Assembly (NCBI GenBank): GCA_013792135.1
Contig: VMSP01000164.1
Span: 1 to 64,000 of the forward strand
Origin: Desulfocapsa sp.
Lineage (GTDB): Bacteria; Desulfobacterota; Desulfobulbia; Desulfobulbales; Desulfocapsaceae
Length of the DNA stretch: 64,000 nucleotides
Direction: 5' to 3'
Shown: piece by piece, positions 26,880-34,509 of the stretch
How the letters are laid out: each line of letters starts with the position of its first letter
Position numbering within the stretch: the first letter of the stretch is position 1
Made by a program: the position numbers and the translations under genes
Notes under the pieces: generated by a model
The model's database searches: none
Told to the model about the DNA's origin: nothing
What the model saw: the letters and a program-made list of their open reading frames with translations, nothing else

Positions 26880-27007
26880 ATTTAAGGGCCGTTACAAAAT
26901 AACCATTACCTAGTTAACCATTTCGTCACAGCCTCCCCGCTTATGTGCCGTTCACGGTATTTCAATGTTACAGTTATTTTCTTACAACGGCTTAATTAAA
27001 ACAGTCC
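26880..27007 (+). repeat. Non-coding repeat, copy 2 (mnmE leader)
   Basis: On its reverse strand this region reads TAAGCCGTT, GTAAGAAAATAA, a variable centre, AACGGC, ATAAG, GGGGAG, then GTGACGAAATGG. These are the same blocks, in the same order, as in the mnmG leader. An additional inverted repeat (GTTACAAAAT near 26890 and the ATTTCGTCAC side near 26925) extends this copy. It ends about 10 bases before the mnmE ATG. Confidence 0.6.
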
Positions 27008-28402
27008 ATGTCTTCTAAAAACGAGACCATTGCCGCTATTTCCACGCCTCCCGGCGCCGGCGGTATCGGGGTGATCCGCATAAGTGGATCACGCGCCTTT
27101 GAGATCCTCAAGCAGATCTTCAAACCCCACGACCCCTCCTGTTCCTTCCGCAGTCATCAGCTCTATTACGGCCATATTATCGCCCCAGGACTCTCCGGGA
27201 AGAACACAATTGTGGATGAAGTTCTTGCTGTTTTTATGCGGGCCCCCAAGACCTACACTCGCGAAGATGTAGTCGAAATCCATGGTCACGGCAATTTTCT
27301 GCTTCTCCAGTCCATCCTTGAACTGCTACTCCGCTATCCGGTTCGCCTGGCTGATCCCGGAGAATTCACCAAACGTGCTTTTTTGAATGGACGCATCGAC
27401 CTGACCAAGGCTGAAGCAGTGATTGATCTCCTCTCAGCCAGGACCAGGAAGGGGATAGAACTTGCCCAGGGCCAGCTTTCAGGCAACTTATATGATCGGG
27501 TTGACTCCATCCGCAAGGCCCTGATGCATATGCGGGCTATTGTCGAGGTCGCCATTGATTTTCCTGACGAAGATCTGGAGATTATCAATCATAAAGAATT
27601 AGGCCAACAACTCGAGAGTAAAGTAAGGGTTCCCCTTGCCCTATTGTTGCGCAATGCAGAACAGGGTAAAATTTTCCGGGAAGGAATTACCGTGGTCATT
27701 GCCGGGCTTCCCAACGTAGGAAAATCCAGCCTGCTCAACACCCTCCTCCAGGAAGAACGGGCCTTGGTCACCGCCATTCCTGGAACCACTCGCGATACCA
27801 TCGAGGAATATGTTGATATTGAAGGGATGCCGGTGCGCATCATCGATACCGCAGGGATTCGTGAAAATGCAGAAGAGGTTGAAGAGTTGGGGATCAAGCG
27901 CGCCAAAGAGCAGATAAGCCAGGCTGATCTTGTCTTGTTTATGATTGATCTGGCAAAGGGAATCAGTAACGCGGATCTTGAACTATTTCACAGCATCAGA
28001 CATAAGCAGGTGATCCTGGTTGCCAACAAGATGGATCTTTTGCCGACAGAGGCACAGAATCTGTCGGAATTTCAAAAACATACCTTGGCTCTGATGCAAA
28101 TCTCAGCAAAAAAGCAACAAGGAATCAGCGAACTGAAACAGGCCATTTTCAATGCAGTTGTCGGCAATAGAGAGCAGTGGGAGGAAGGCGGCTGCGCCCC
28201 AAATCTCCGGCACAAAGATGCCCTGACAAGGGCCTATACGGCCAGTAAACGGGTGTTGGACGGGCTGCAGACCGGAATTACCAGCGACCTGCTGGCCATC
28301 GATCTCCAGGAATGTCTGGCCGAGCTTGACGCCATTATAGGCGTGACCTCAACGGAAGATATTCTGGATCTGATTTTTCAGCAGTTCTGTTTGGGGAAAT
28401 AA
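27008..28402 (+). CDS. mnmE: tRNA modification GTPase MnmE (TrmE)
   Basis: GTPase partner of MnmG in wobble-uridine modification, 464 aa. It has an N-terminal tetrahydrofolate-binding domain (ETIAAISTPPGAGGIGVIRISG region, key AISTPPG.G), central helices and an inserted G domain. The G motifs are G1 GLPNVGKSSLL (near residue 232), G2 GTTRDT, G3 DTAG and G4 NKMD. The usual C-terminal C-x-G-K is present as QFCLGK. Length and order are normal. Confidence 0.96.
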   Translation: MSSKNETIAAISTPPGAGGIGVIRISGSRAFEILKQIFKPHDPSCSFRSHQLYYGHIIAPGLSGKNTIVDEVLAVFMRAPKTYTREDVVEIHGHGNFLLLQSILELLLRYPVRLADPGEFTKRAFLNGRIDLTKAEAVIDLLSARTRKGIELAQGQLSGNLYDRVDSIRKALMHMRAIVEVAIDFPDEDLEIINHKELGQQLESKVRVPLALLLRNAEQGKIFREGITVVIAGLPNVGKSSLLNTLLQEERALVTAIPGTTRDTIEEYVDIEGMPVRIIDTAGIRENAEEVEELGIKRAKEQISQADLVLFMIDLAKGISNADLELFHSIRHKQVILVANKMDLLPTEAQNLSEFQKHTLALMQISAKKQQGISELKQAIFNAVVGNREQWEEGGCAPNLRHKDALTRAYTASKRVLDGLQTGITSDLLAIDLQECLAELDAIIGVTSTEDILDLIFQQFCLGK

Positions 28403-28466
28403 CAGAACCAGTTATTAGTGACTGAATTATTTTAGCTGCCTCCCTTGCCAGCTGACAGGAGAGTAA

Positions 28467-29075
28467 TTATCGACCGCCTCCGCCTCCGCCACCATTTCCT
28501 CCTCCACCTCCGCCTCCGCCACCATTTCCTCCTCCGCTTCCACCGCCACCACCATTTCCACTACTACCTCTACTTCCTCTGGCCCCGCTGCCCGACCGAT
28601 CACCGCTCCCCATTCCGCCGCCAGCCCAGTTTGGATGGCCGGAGGCATCGCGGAGAATCACCGCCAGCCCTTGACTGGTTTCAGTAATTTCCTGGGCCAG
28701 GATATAGATAACACCATCCTGCCCTTGGGCCTTGGAGCCTCGAACCACTACCCTATCTCCCACTTTCAAGGGAACGCCCTGATCAACCCAATACCGCTGC
28801 GGACCAAGAAAAACCATCATCCTGGTTCCACTATCATCAATCTCCAACTGGAGATTAGGCCGATCAACACTACTTTGGATTGAAAGTATCTGACCAGTCA
28901 CAGTCGTCACGGTATTGACATCATACCCCGATTCAAGGTTCAAAGCAGGTGAGTTCTCTTCATCATTTCCCCAAAAGGCCTGTGCGGAAAAGGGAACAAT
29001 CAAGAGAAGTATCAATAGATGGAAAAAAGTGATGAGTTGTAGTCGCATATCACATGTCGTTTCACTGGAGGACAT
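28467..29075 (-). CDS. Secreted OB-fold-like protein with glycine-rich tail
   Basis: A 202-aa predicted secreted protein. The start at 29075 has a well-placed GGAGG, though the hydrophobic signal begins at Met10 (MRLQLITFFHLLILLLIVPFSAQA, cut near AQA-FWG). Residues about 50-130 contain small beta-strand motifs (TVTGQILSIQSS, GDRVVVRGSKAQG), like bacterial OB-fold periplasmic proteins. The last 50 residues are almost all Gly, Asn and Ser. The gene sits behind another glycine-rich secreted protein gene; I do not recognise a named family. A strong hairpin covers its ribosome-binding site. Confidence 0.72.
   Translation of the reverse strand: MSSSETTCDMRLQLITFFHLLILLLIVPFSAQAFWGNDEENSPALNLESGYDVNTVTTVTGQILSIQSSVDRPNLQLEIDDSGTRMMVFLGPQRYWVDQGVPLKVGDRVVVRGSKAQGQDGVIYILAQEITETSQGLAVILRDASGHPNWAGGGMGSGDRSGSGARGSRGSSGNGGGGGSGGGNGGGGGGGGGNGGGGGGGR
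28475..28560. repeat. Glycine-codon-rich tandem repeat
   Basis: Low-complexity array of short Gly-rich coding units (on the plus strand, repeats of CCTCCGCCACC-type blocks) encoding the tail of the secreted protein. This is a coding microsatellite likely to vary in length between strains. Confidence 0.7.
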
Positions 29076-29093
29076 ATCTGTCCTCCAGTGAAA
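29060..29093. promoter_or_regulatory. 15-bp perfect hairpin over the start of the secreted OB-fold gene
   Basis: Arms 29060-29074 and 29079-29093 pair perfectly around a 4-nt loop. On the minus strand the GGAGG ribosome-binding site lies in one arm and the ATG at 29075 lies at the loop edge, so the mRNA hairpin would hide the translation start. On the plus strand it is followed by a run of eight T, so it could instead terminate antisense transcription. Confidence 0.6.
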
Positions 29094-29102
29094 CTATTTT
29101 TT

Positions 29103-29462
29103 TTATTCAGTTACCGCTGCTGCCGGCACTGCTGGAGTAGTCAAACAACTTCCATCCTGCACGCCATTGACATTGCCAGGACGACTGGTGGCACCACTAG
29201 CGGTGGTGCCGGTGGTCAGAAAGGTGCCATCGCGACGTTGTTGTGAATCTGCCAGGCGTGTTGTTGTGCTTTGTGAAGTGGATTGCGCCTGGCCTCCCTG
29301 CCCAACTCCGCCTCCACCACCGTTCCCGCCTCCACCACCGTTCCCGCCTCCACCACCATTTCCGCCTCCACCACCATTTCCACCACGAGCCATTGCCTCT
29401 CCAGCCAACGTCATGGCACACATTAGCGCCAATCCCAAGACCATCATTTGTCCTGTTTTCAT
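29103..29462 (-). CDS. Small secreted glycine-rich protein
   Basis: A 119-aa protein with a signal peptide (MKTGQMMVLGLALMCAMTL, cut near AMA-RGG). The mature chain begins with about 30 residues of (G,N) repeats, followed by a Gln/Ser/Thr-rich stretch and a C-terminal part (TFLTTGTTASGATSRPGNV...). It has one Cys, near the C-terminus. Family unknown. The signal resembles that of the 44-aa peptide encoded next upstream, suggesting duplication of the export region. Operon with the OB-fold gene downstream is likely. Confidence 0.68.
   Translation of the reverse strand: MKTGQMMVLGLALMCAMTLAGEAMARGGNGGGGGNGGGGGNGGGGGNGGGGGVGQGGQAQSTSQSTTTRLADSQQRRDGTFLTTGTTASGATSRPGNVNGVQDGSCLTTPAVPAAAVTE
29308..29395. 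repeat. 18-bp tandem repeat encoding Gly/Asn
   Basis: Four to five near-identical 18-bp units (plus strand unit ccaccaccgttcccgcct) encode the glycine-rich segment of the small secreted protein. Confidence 0.75.
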
Positions 29463-29593
29463 AATATATTTTTCCTTATAAAGAGTAAAGAGCCATCAGG
29501 AAACAACAATTCAATTTCTGACTCCATCATTTGACAACGGCCATACATAGCCTTTCAATATTAATTACGGCACTTATTCAGCCACAATTAAGT

Positions 29594-29728
29594 TCATGGT
29601 GCACAGGTTGAAGTCGGGGTACGAATCTTGGTACGACTCTGCGCTTTGGTAGCGGCCATGGCCTCACCAACCAGGGTCATTGCAAAAATTGCCGCCAATA
29701 CCAGAGCCATCATTCGTTTTGTTTTCAT
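29594..29728 (-). CDS. 44-aa secreted peptide
   Basis: A short open frame starting at the ATG at 29728 with GGAG nine bases upstream. The first 22 residues are a signal peptide (MKTKRMMALVLAAIFAMTLV, then GEAMA) closely resembling that of the glycine-rich protein downstream (both end in GEAMA). The mature part is about 20 residues, basic and Thr-rich (ATKAQSRTKIRTPTSTCAP) with one Cys. It could be a secreted peptide, or the remnant of a longer paralogue. It is too short for a family assignment. Confidence 0.6.
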   Translation of the reverse strand: MKTKRMMALVLAAIFAMTLVGEAMAATKAQSRTKIRTPTSTCAP

Positions 29729-29810
29729 GTTCAATTTCTCCTTGTGGTTTCAAACTGCCTATTATGTTTAACCAGGGGAAATCCCCGGCAAACGTTCAGT
29801 CATAAGGATT

Positions 29811-29825
29811 CCACAATCTGTGCCA
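29811..29825 (-). promoter_or_regulatory. Weak sigma-54-like promoter element
   Basis: The minus strand reads TGGCAC, five bases, then GTGGA. The -24 half matches the sigma-54 consensus (TGGCAC); the -12 half (TTGCA) matches poorly and lacks the GC. It is placed about 85 bases upstream of the 44-aa peptide gene, next to a sigma-54 activator gene. Suggestive only. Confidence 0.25.
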
Positions 29826-29901
29826 GTTATACAGCTCTCACCAACTAATTGAAATTAAACATTTTTATTTATAGCAATCCATCCATCACCTAAAAAAACA
29901 G

Positions 29902-29916
29902 TGCAGATTCTGCACA
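29902..29916. promoter_or_regulatory. Palindromic site, candidate activator-binding enhancer
   Basis: Perfect 15-bp palindrome with central base (GTGCAGA-T-TCTGCAC), with a further half-site TTGCAC 15 bases away. It lies between the 3' end of the NtrC-type regulator gene and the 44-aa secreted peptide gene, about 80 bases upstream of the sigma-54-like element, a typical enhancer distance. Confidence 0.4.
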
Positions 29917-29952
29917 AGCAGGGAAAATCTTGCACTATTCTTCCTCTTTCTC

Positions 29953-31296
29953 TTAATCCGACATCCCATATTCCTTCAGGCGATACTGGAGGGTTCGTAG
30001 CGATATCCCCAGACGGTCTGCAGCCAGTCGGCGATTGCCGGCCATGGCCTTGAGGGCGGCAATAATCGCCTGGTGTTCAGCCTCCTTCAGGAGACCACTT
30101 TCACCCGGAAACGCACCATTTTCTGTCGCCCGGAAGAGTTCAGGGAGTTCCGCACTTGTCACCTCACCCCGCGATAAAATAACAGCCCTTTCCATCACAT
30201 TCTGCAGCTCACGGATATTACCTGGCCAGTGATAGGAGCGCAGGGCTTTAAGCGCCGATGTGGCGATTCCAGAAATTCGCTTTCCCATGCTATGAGCATG
30301 CAGACGAACAAAAAATTGCGACAGGACATCGATGGCATCCCGACGATCACGCAGCGAGGGCAGAGTAATGGGAAAGACATTGAGTCGGTAAAACAGATCT
30401 TCCCGAAAGTGGCCAATGGTTATATCATGGGCAAGATCTCGATTGGTGGCCGCCACTACCCGCACATTGGCATGAATTTCACGACTGCCCCCCACTCGCT
30501 GAAAGGTTCGTTCCTGAAGCACCCGCAGCAACTTCGCCTGCATCGGCAACACCATCTCTCCAATTTCATCGAGCATGATGGTACCGCCGGAGGCCAGCTC
30601 GAATTTCCCCTGACGGGCAGTTGAGGCGCCGGTGAAGGCACCCCGTTCATGACCAAACAACTCACTCTCCAGCAGATTTTCCGGTATAGCCGCACAGTTC
30701 ACCGCAATGAAGGGACCATTTTTACGAGGGCTTACGAGATGAATATAACGGGCCAGTAGCTCCTTGCCGGTACCGCTTTCACCCCCAATTAAAACCGTGG
30801 CCTCAGTCGGCGCCACCTCTCCCACCAGCCAGCGTACTTGATCCATAGACTTGCCCGCAAAGAGGATGTCCAGGGGGGGAAGGCCTTCCATCTCAGCCTC
30901 ATCAAGTGCGTCCAGCCGCCGTTTTCGGCAATGTTCGGTCAGAAGACGCTCCACCAGCGCTCGAAGGGTGGCTGGATCCTTCAACGGCTTGGTCAGGAAA
31001 TCACTGACTCCGTCCTTGATGGCCGCAACGGCTTCCTCCACCGTTCCGAAGGCCGTGATCAGGACAAAGGGCGGGGCTGAAACATCCTGGCGACTGGCTT
31101 GAAACAGCTCAATCCCCCCCATTTTCGGCATTTTGAGATCAGACAAGACCAGATCAAAGGATTCCTGCTGCAGTTTTACCAGACCTGCTGCGCCATCTAC
31201 CGCCTGATTCACCTCGTGTCCCGCATCTTCAAGGATGGCCGTAAGCAGACCTCGAAAAGTGCCATCATCTTCAACAACCAGGATTCGACCTGTCAT
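29953..31296 (-). CDS. Sigma-54-dependent response regulator (NtrC family)
   Basis: A 447-aa three-domain regulator. The receiver domain covers residues 1-120 (RILVVEDDGTFRG; phospho-acceptor Asp in LVLSDLKMPKMGG). The AAA+ domain covers about 145-380, with Walker A GGESGTGKELLARY and the sigma-54 contact loop GAFTGAS. A Fis-type DNA-binding helix-turn-helix forms the end (NRRLAADRLGISLRTLQYRLKEYG, key residues RLGIS). The start is placed at the ATG at 31296, which overlaps the kinase stop as ATGA. It probably controls nearby genes such as the secreted proteins; this is inferred from position. Confidence 0.93.
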   Translation of the reverse strand: MTGRILVVEDDGTFRGLLTAILEDAGHEVNQAVDGAAGLVKLQQESFDLVLSDLKMPKMGGIELFQASRQDVSAPPFVLITAFGTVEEAVAAIKDGVSDFLTKPLKDPATLRALVERLLTEHCRKRRLDALDEAEMEGLPPLDILFAGKSMDQVRWLVGEVAPTEATVLIGGESGTGKELLARYIHLVSPRKNGPFIAVNCAAIPENLLESELFGHERGAFTGASTARQGKFELASGGTIMLDEIGEMVLPMQAKLLRVLQERTFQRVGGSREIHANVRVVAATNRDLAHDITIGHFREDLFYRLNVFPITLPSLRDRRDAIDVLSQFFVRLHAHSMGKRISGIATSALKALRSYHWPGNIRELQNVMERAVILSRGEVTSAELPELFRATENGAFPGESGLLKEAEHQAIIAALKAMAGNRRLAADRLGISLRTLQYRLKEYGMSD

Positions 31297-32546
31297 GCAC
31301 TGTCTCCATTCTGCAAAACAATCGGTAAACGAACGATACACTCTGCCCCGCCGTCTGTTCCATTTCTCAACTCTATACTGCCGCCACAACCATCAACAAT
31401 CTTCTTACAGACCGCCAGTCCCAGACCAGCCCCCCGGGCCTTGCTGGTACGAAAAGGTTCGAAAAGCACGTTCTGCATCTCTGCCGCAATACCAGGGCCA
31501 TTATCTTTCACCCTAAGCTCAACCCATTTCCCCTCGCGCCGCCCCTGAACGACAATAATGCCACTAACTGGAGATGCCTGCAGCCCATTGGTAAGCAGAT
31601 TAAGCAAAAGCTGTTGCAGATCGGTATCCGAACAGGATACCATCAACTCTTCAGGAATATCAGATGAAAAACGAATATCCTGTTCCTGCGCCTGAAGAGA
31701 CAGCAGTTCCAACACCGTCGACGCAACCACAGCAGGTTGACCTGCCCCTGCCACAAGGGACTCTGAACGAGTATAGAGCAAAATATCATGGGCCAGCCCT
31801 TCAAGACGCCGAGCCTCATTGACAATCAGGGCTGCAAAGCCACGCTCTCTCCCCTCCGGCAACCGTTCTTGCAGAAGCTGACCATATCCCTTGATTCCGG
31901 CCAAGGGGTTACGGATCTCATGGGCCAACACCGCCCCCACCTCGCCCAATCGTGCCAATTCCTGCTGCCGCGCGACCTGATACTGCTGTTGCACCTGCCT
32001 CCGTAACAGCCAGATGATAATCAACCCCATCATCCACCCAACTGTCAGCAGGGAGAAGATAACTGTCATCCCCTGACGTGCCCGACGCATGACACTCTCA
32101 GAGCGCCAGGTATGCAGGGCAAGACGAAGGATAGAGGTCTGACCTGAGAAATGCACAGGGGTCTGAAATTCATAAACCGTTTCCCCGGTGCCCAATCCTA
32201 TACGCTCCTCACTCAAACCTCCTCTTGTCAATAATGGACGGTAGCGCCCATCCGCCACATCAGAACCAACAAGATCGGAATTTGTATGAAAAAGAATCTT
32301 CCCTTGGGAAGAAAGAAGGGCCGCATAGGCTATCTCTGGGGTCTGGAACGAGGCCAAAGATTTCAGAGAAGGATCACGAGCCGCCACCCCTTCCATGGCA
32401 GTTGCCATGGTCAAGGCCAGACCTCGCAGATTTTCCTGGGCCATCGGCGCAGCTGAACGATAATTGTCCAACACAAACCAGATAAGACCACCTGTTAAAA
32501 CAAGGGCTGCAATAAGAGTCAGAAAAAAAGCGCTGTTACGAATCAT
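31293..32546 (-). CDS. Sensor histidine kinase (ZraS/AtoS-like)
   Basis: A 417-aa membrane kinase. It has an N-terminal transmembrane helix (FFLTLIAALVLTGGLIWFVL), a periplasmic sensing region (about 30-155) and a second helix (VIFSLLTVGWMMGLIIIWLL near 170). The dimerisation/H-box is LAHEIRNPLAGIKGYGQLL (His near 210), and the ATPase domain has N- and G-boxes (NLLTNGLQAS, DNGPGIA, GAGLGLAVCK). It would phosphorylate the overlapping sigma-54 regulator. The ligand is not predictable. Confidence 0.92.
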   Translation of the reverse strand: MIRNSAFFLTLIAALVLTGGLIWFVLDNYRSAAPMAQENLRGLALTMATAMEGVAARDPSLKSLASFQTPEIAYAALLSSQGKILFHTNSDLVGSDVADGRYRPLLTRGGLSEERIGLGTGETVYEFQTPVHFSGQTSILRLALHTWRSESVMRRARQGMTVIFSLLTVGWMMGLIIIWLLRRQVQQQYQVARQQELARLGEVGAVLAHEIRNPLAGIKGYGQLLQERLPEGRERGFAALIVNEARRLEGLAHDILLYTRSESLVAGAGQPAVVASTVLELLSLQAQEQDIRFSSDIPEELMVSCSDTDLQQLLLNLLTNGLQASPVSGIIVVQGRREGKWVELRVKDNGPGIAAEMQNVLFEPFRTSKARGAGLGLAVCKKIVDGCGGSIELRNGTDGGAECIVRLPIVLQNGDSA

Positions 32547-32576
32547 GAATTAGGAATACTAATCTGCAACCTGGAA

Positions 32577-33107
32577 TCAGACAGGAGTCTTGAGATGATA
32601 GATTGCCGGTAAGTGGCGATATTGCTCATTAAAATCAAGGCCATACCCAACAAGAAACCCATCAGGAACAGAAAAACCGCAATAATCAAGCTGCACCTGA
32701 TGAGCACGACGCTCTGCCTTATCAATAAGGGCACAGATCTTAACTGAGCGAGCCCCCTGAGATATAAAATGGTTGCTCAGCCACTGGAGAGTGAGGCCGC
32801 TGTCAATGATATCTTCCACCAGCAGCAGATCATAATCCTGTACGGCAATAGTCGGTTTACTGCGCACAATGATATCACCTGACGAAGACGAAGCATGGCC
32901 ATAGGAAGAGACCTGAATAAAATCGACAACCAACGGAATATCGATGGCCCGGATCAAGTCGGCCATAAAGACAAATGCACCTTTCAGAACTCCGATTACC
33001 AGCAAATTTCCGGTTGCATAGTCACGACTGATTGCCTGCCCCATTTGCACCACCCGCTCATGGATGGAAAGGGCATCCAAAACAATTTCCCGATCACTTT
33101 CCTGCAT
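32577..33107 (-). CDS. hpt: Hypoxanthine phosphoribosyltransferase
   Basis: A 176-aa purine-salvage enzyme forming IMP or GMP from hypoxanthine or guanine and PRPP. The PRPP-binding loop is LLLVEDIIDSGLTL (residues 93-106), and the flexible-loop/N-terminal core is VIGVLKGAFVFMADLIRA. The C-terminal motif VPDGFLVGYGLDFNEQYRHLP (key VGYGLD) is that of HGPRT enzymes. It ends 30 bases upstream of the histidine kinase gene and is likely independent of it in function. Confidence 0.94.
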   Translation of the reverse strand: MQESDREIVLDALSIHERVVQMGQAISRDYATGNLLVIGVLKGAFVFMADLIRAIDIPLVVDFIQVSSYGHASSSSGDIIVRSKPTIAVQDYDLLLVEDIIDSGLTLQWLSNHFISQGARSVKICALIDKAERRAHQVQLDYCGFSVPDGFLVGYGLDFNEQYRHLPAIYHLKTPV

Positions 33108-33270
33108 ACTGCTCTCCTGTTTTTTGTCTTGATCTTATACTTTCCACTCTCTTTATGGTACGAGGGAAGGTCAAAGTCAAGATTTTAATGGCCTGTCCAG
33201 TGGCTATATTCCAAGACAAAAAGTTGTGCTAAAGGCTTGCTGAGATCAGTTAATAATGAATTTTCACCTG

Positions 33271-33299
33271 TTGACAAAAAAGATTGGTTCAAGTAAATA
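33271..33299 (+). promoter_or_regulatory. Candidate promoter for the HdrC-MvhD-MetV operon
   Basis: TTGACA at 33271-33276, a 17-bp spacer and TAAATA at 33294-33299. The -35 is consensus, the -10 weak. It lies about 90 bases upstream of the HdrC-like start. Confidence 0.4.
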
Positions 33300-33391
33300 T
33301 AAATTTCATTTATGAAATGTATCAATCAACGTGGTGTCGTTTTTTCGATTACCACCTGAAGAAAAATGACGAAAAGCCAAGAGTTGTCAAA

Positions 33392-33952
33392 ATGGGAAAA
33401 CCAGTCACTACATTAACTCCTGCCTTTAACAGCGAGGTTGTTGCTGTTCCAGGCGGTGAACATCTAAACAGTTGTTTTTCGTGTGGGGCATGCAGCGGCA
33501 TATGCCCTGTCAGTCAGGCCATTCCTGAATTTGACCCACGAAAGATTATTCACATGATCCGGATGGGGATGAAGGATCGATTGCTCGGCTCCGACTTTCT
33601 CTGGTATTGCTCCGGCTGTAAATCCTGTGTTTTTGTCTGTCCACAAGATGTGCGTTTTGCCGAAATCATGGGCGCGCTGGCCAAACTGGCCCTGAAAGAG
33701 GGCTATGTCAGCGAGCAGGATCTGATCGACAAAGGCAAGTCCGCCCAGGTGGATCGTGACCTCTGTGTCGCCTGCCTCACCTGTATTCGCGTCTGCCCTT
33801 GGTCCATTCCCACAATTGACAAGCAAGGCGTGGCAGTCATTGATGTTGAGGCATGCAGGGCCTGCGGGATCTGCGTTGAAGAGTGCCCAGCCCGGGCTAT
33901 CAGGCTGAATGAATCCGAGGATGGACGGTTGATTGCAGCCTGCGGGGCTTAA
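33392..33952 (+). CDS. HdrC-like protein fused to a 2[4Fe-4S] ferredoxin domain
   Basis: A 186-aa electron-transfer protein (start at the ATG giving MGKPVTTLT; the longer frame upstream has no support). Residues about 25-80 hold the two [4Fe-4S] motifs of heterodisulfide reductase subunit C (CFSCGACSGICPVS and CSGCKSCVFVCPQD). Residues about 125-175 add a bacterial ferredoxin pair (CVACLTCIRVCPW and CRACGICVEECPA). The second pair is not part of classical HdrC. It likely links cytoplasmic electron carriers to the MvhD/MetV proteins encoded downstream. Confidence 0.85.
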   Translation: MGKPVTTLTPAFNSEVVAVPGGEHLNSCFSCGACSGICPVSQAIPEFDPRKIIHMIRMGMKDRLLGSDFLWYCSGCKSCVFVCPQDVRFAEIMGALAKLALKEGYVSEQDLIDKGKSAQVDRDLCVACLTCIRVCPWSIPTIDKQGVAVIDVEACRACGICVEECPARAIRLNESEDGRLIAACGA

Positions 33953-33998
33953 ATCAGACGGCGTGTGCAAAGGTCGTTTAGAGGGACGAGGAATAAAA

Positions 33999-34412
33999 AT
34001 GAGTTTTGAACCAAAGATAACCCTGTTCAGTTGTCATTACGCATCACAGCAGAGTTGTGCTGAAAAAGGAAAAGAGTTGCAACAGCTTGGGTTTCCGGCA
34101 TCCATAAATCTGGTCAGAGTTCCATGTACCGGTAAAGTGCAGGTGACAACCTTATTGCAGGCCTTTGAAGACGGCGCCGATGGCGTCTATGTGGTTGGTT
34201 GTCCGGTGGATGGCTGTCACAATGTCAAGGGAAGTGTCAGGGCTGCCAAAAGAGTTACGGCCGTGAAAAAAGCCCTGGAAGAGCTCGATGTTGAGAGTGG
34301 AAGGATAGAGATGTTTCACCTTCCCCGTGGACTGCATCCGGAATTTGTGGCTGCAGGGATAGCAATGGATAAAAAGATCCGTGCCCTTGGGCCAAGTCCG
34401 TTTCAAAGTTGA
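33999..34412 (+). CDS. MvhD/FlpD-family iron-sulfur electron-transfer subunit
   Basis: A 137-aa protein of the hydrogenase iron-sulfur subunit (MvhD) family, carrying a [2Fe-2S] cluster. Visible cysteines are in FSCHYASQQSCA, LVRVPCTGKV and VVGCPVDGCHNVKGS. The ATG at 33999 follows a GAGG...GAGG-type purine-rich site. MvhD proteins connect hydrogenases or other donors to heterodisulfide reductase-type enzymes. It lies 46 bp after the HdrC-like gene. Confidence 0.9.
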   Translation: MSFEPKITLFSCHYASQQSCAEKGKELQQLGFPASINLVRVPCTGKVQVTTLLQAFEDGADGVYVVGCPVDGCHNVKGSVRAAKRVTAVKKALEELDVESGRIEMFHLPRGLHPEFVAAGIAMDKKIRALGPSPFQS

Positions 34413-34509
34413 AAAGTAAAGTTGAACACAGGAGTTGAACACAGCAGACATGCAAACTGAGCCGTTCAATTTTCACCGTTCTACTATTTTTTTATCAGGA
34501 GTGTAGAGG

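Noticed and set aside
29197-29481. Proline-rich open frames on the plus strand opposite the glycine-rich genes
   Set aside because: Direct consequence of reading Gly codon repeats on the other strand; no start signals.
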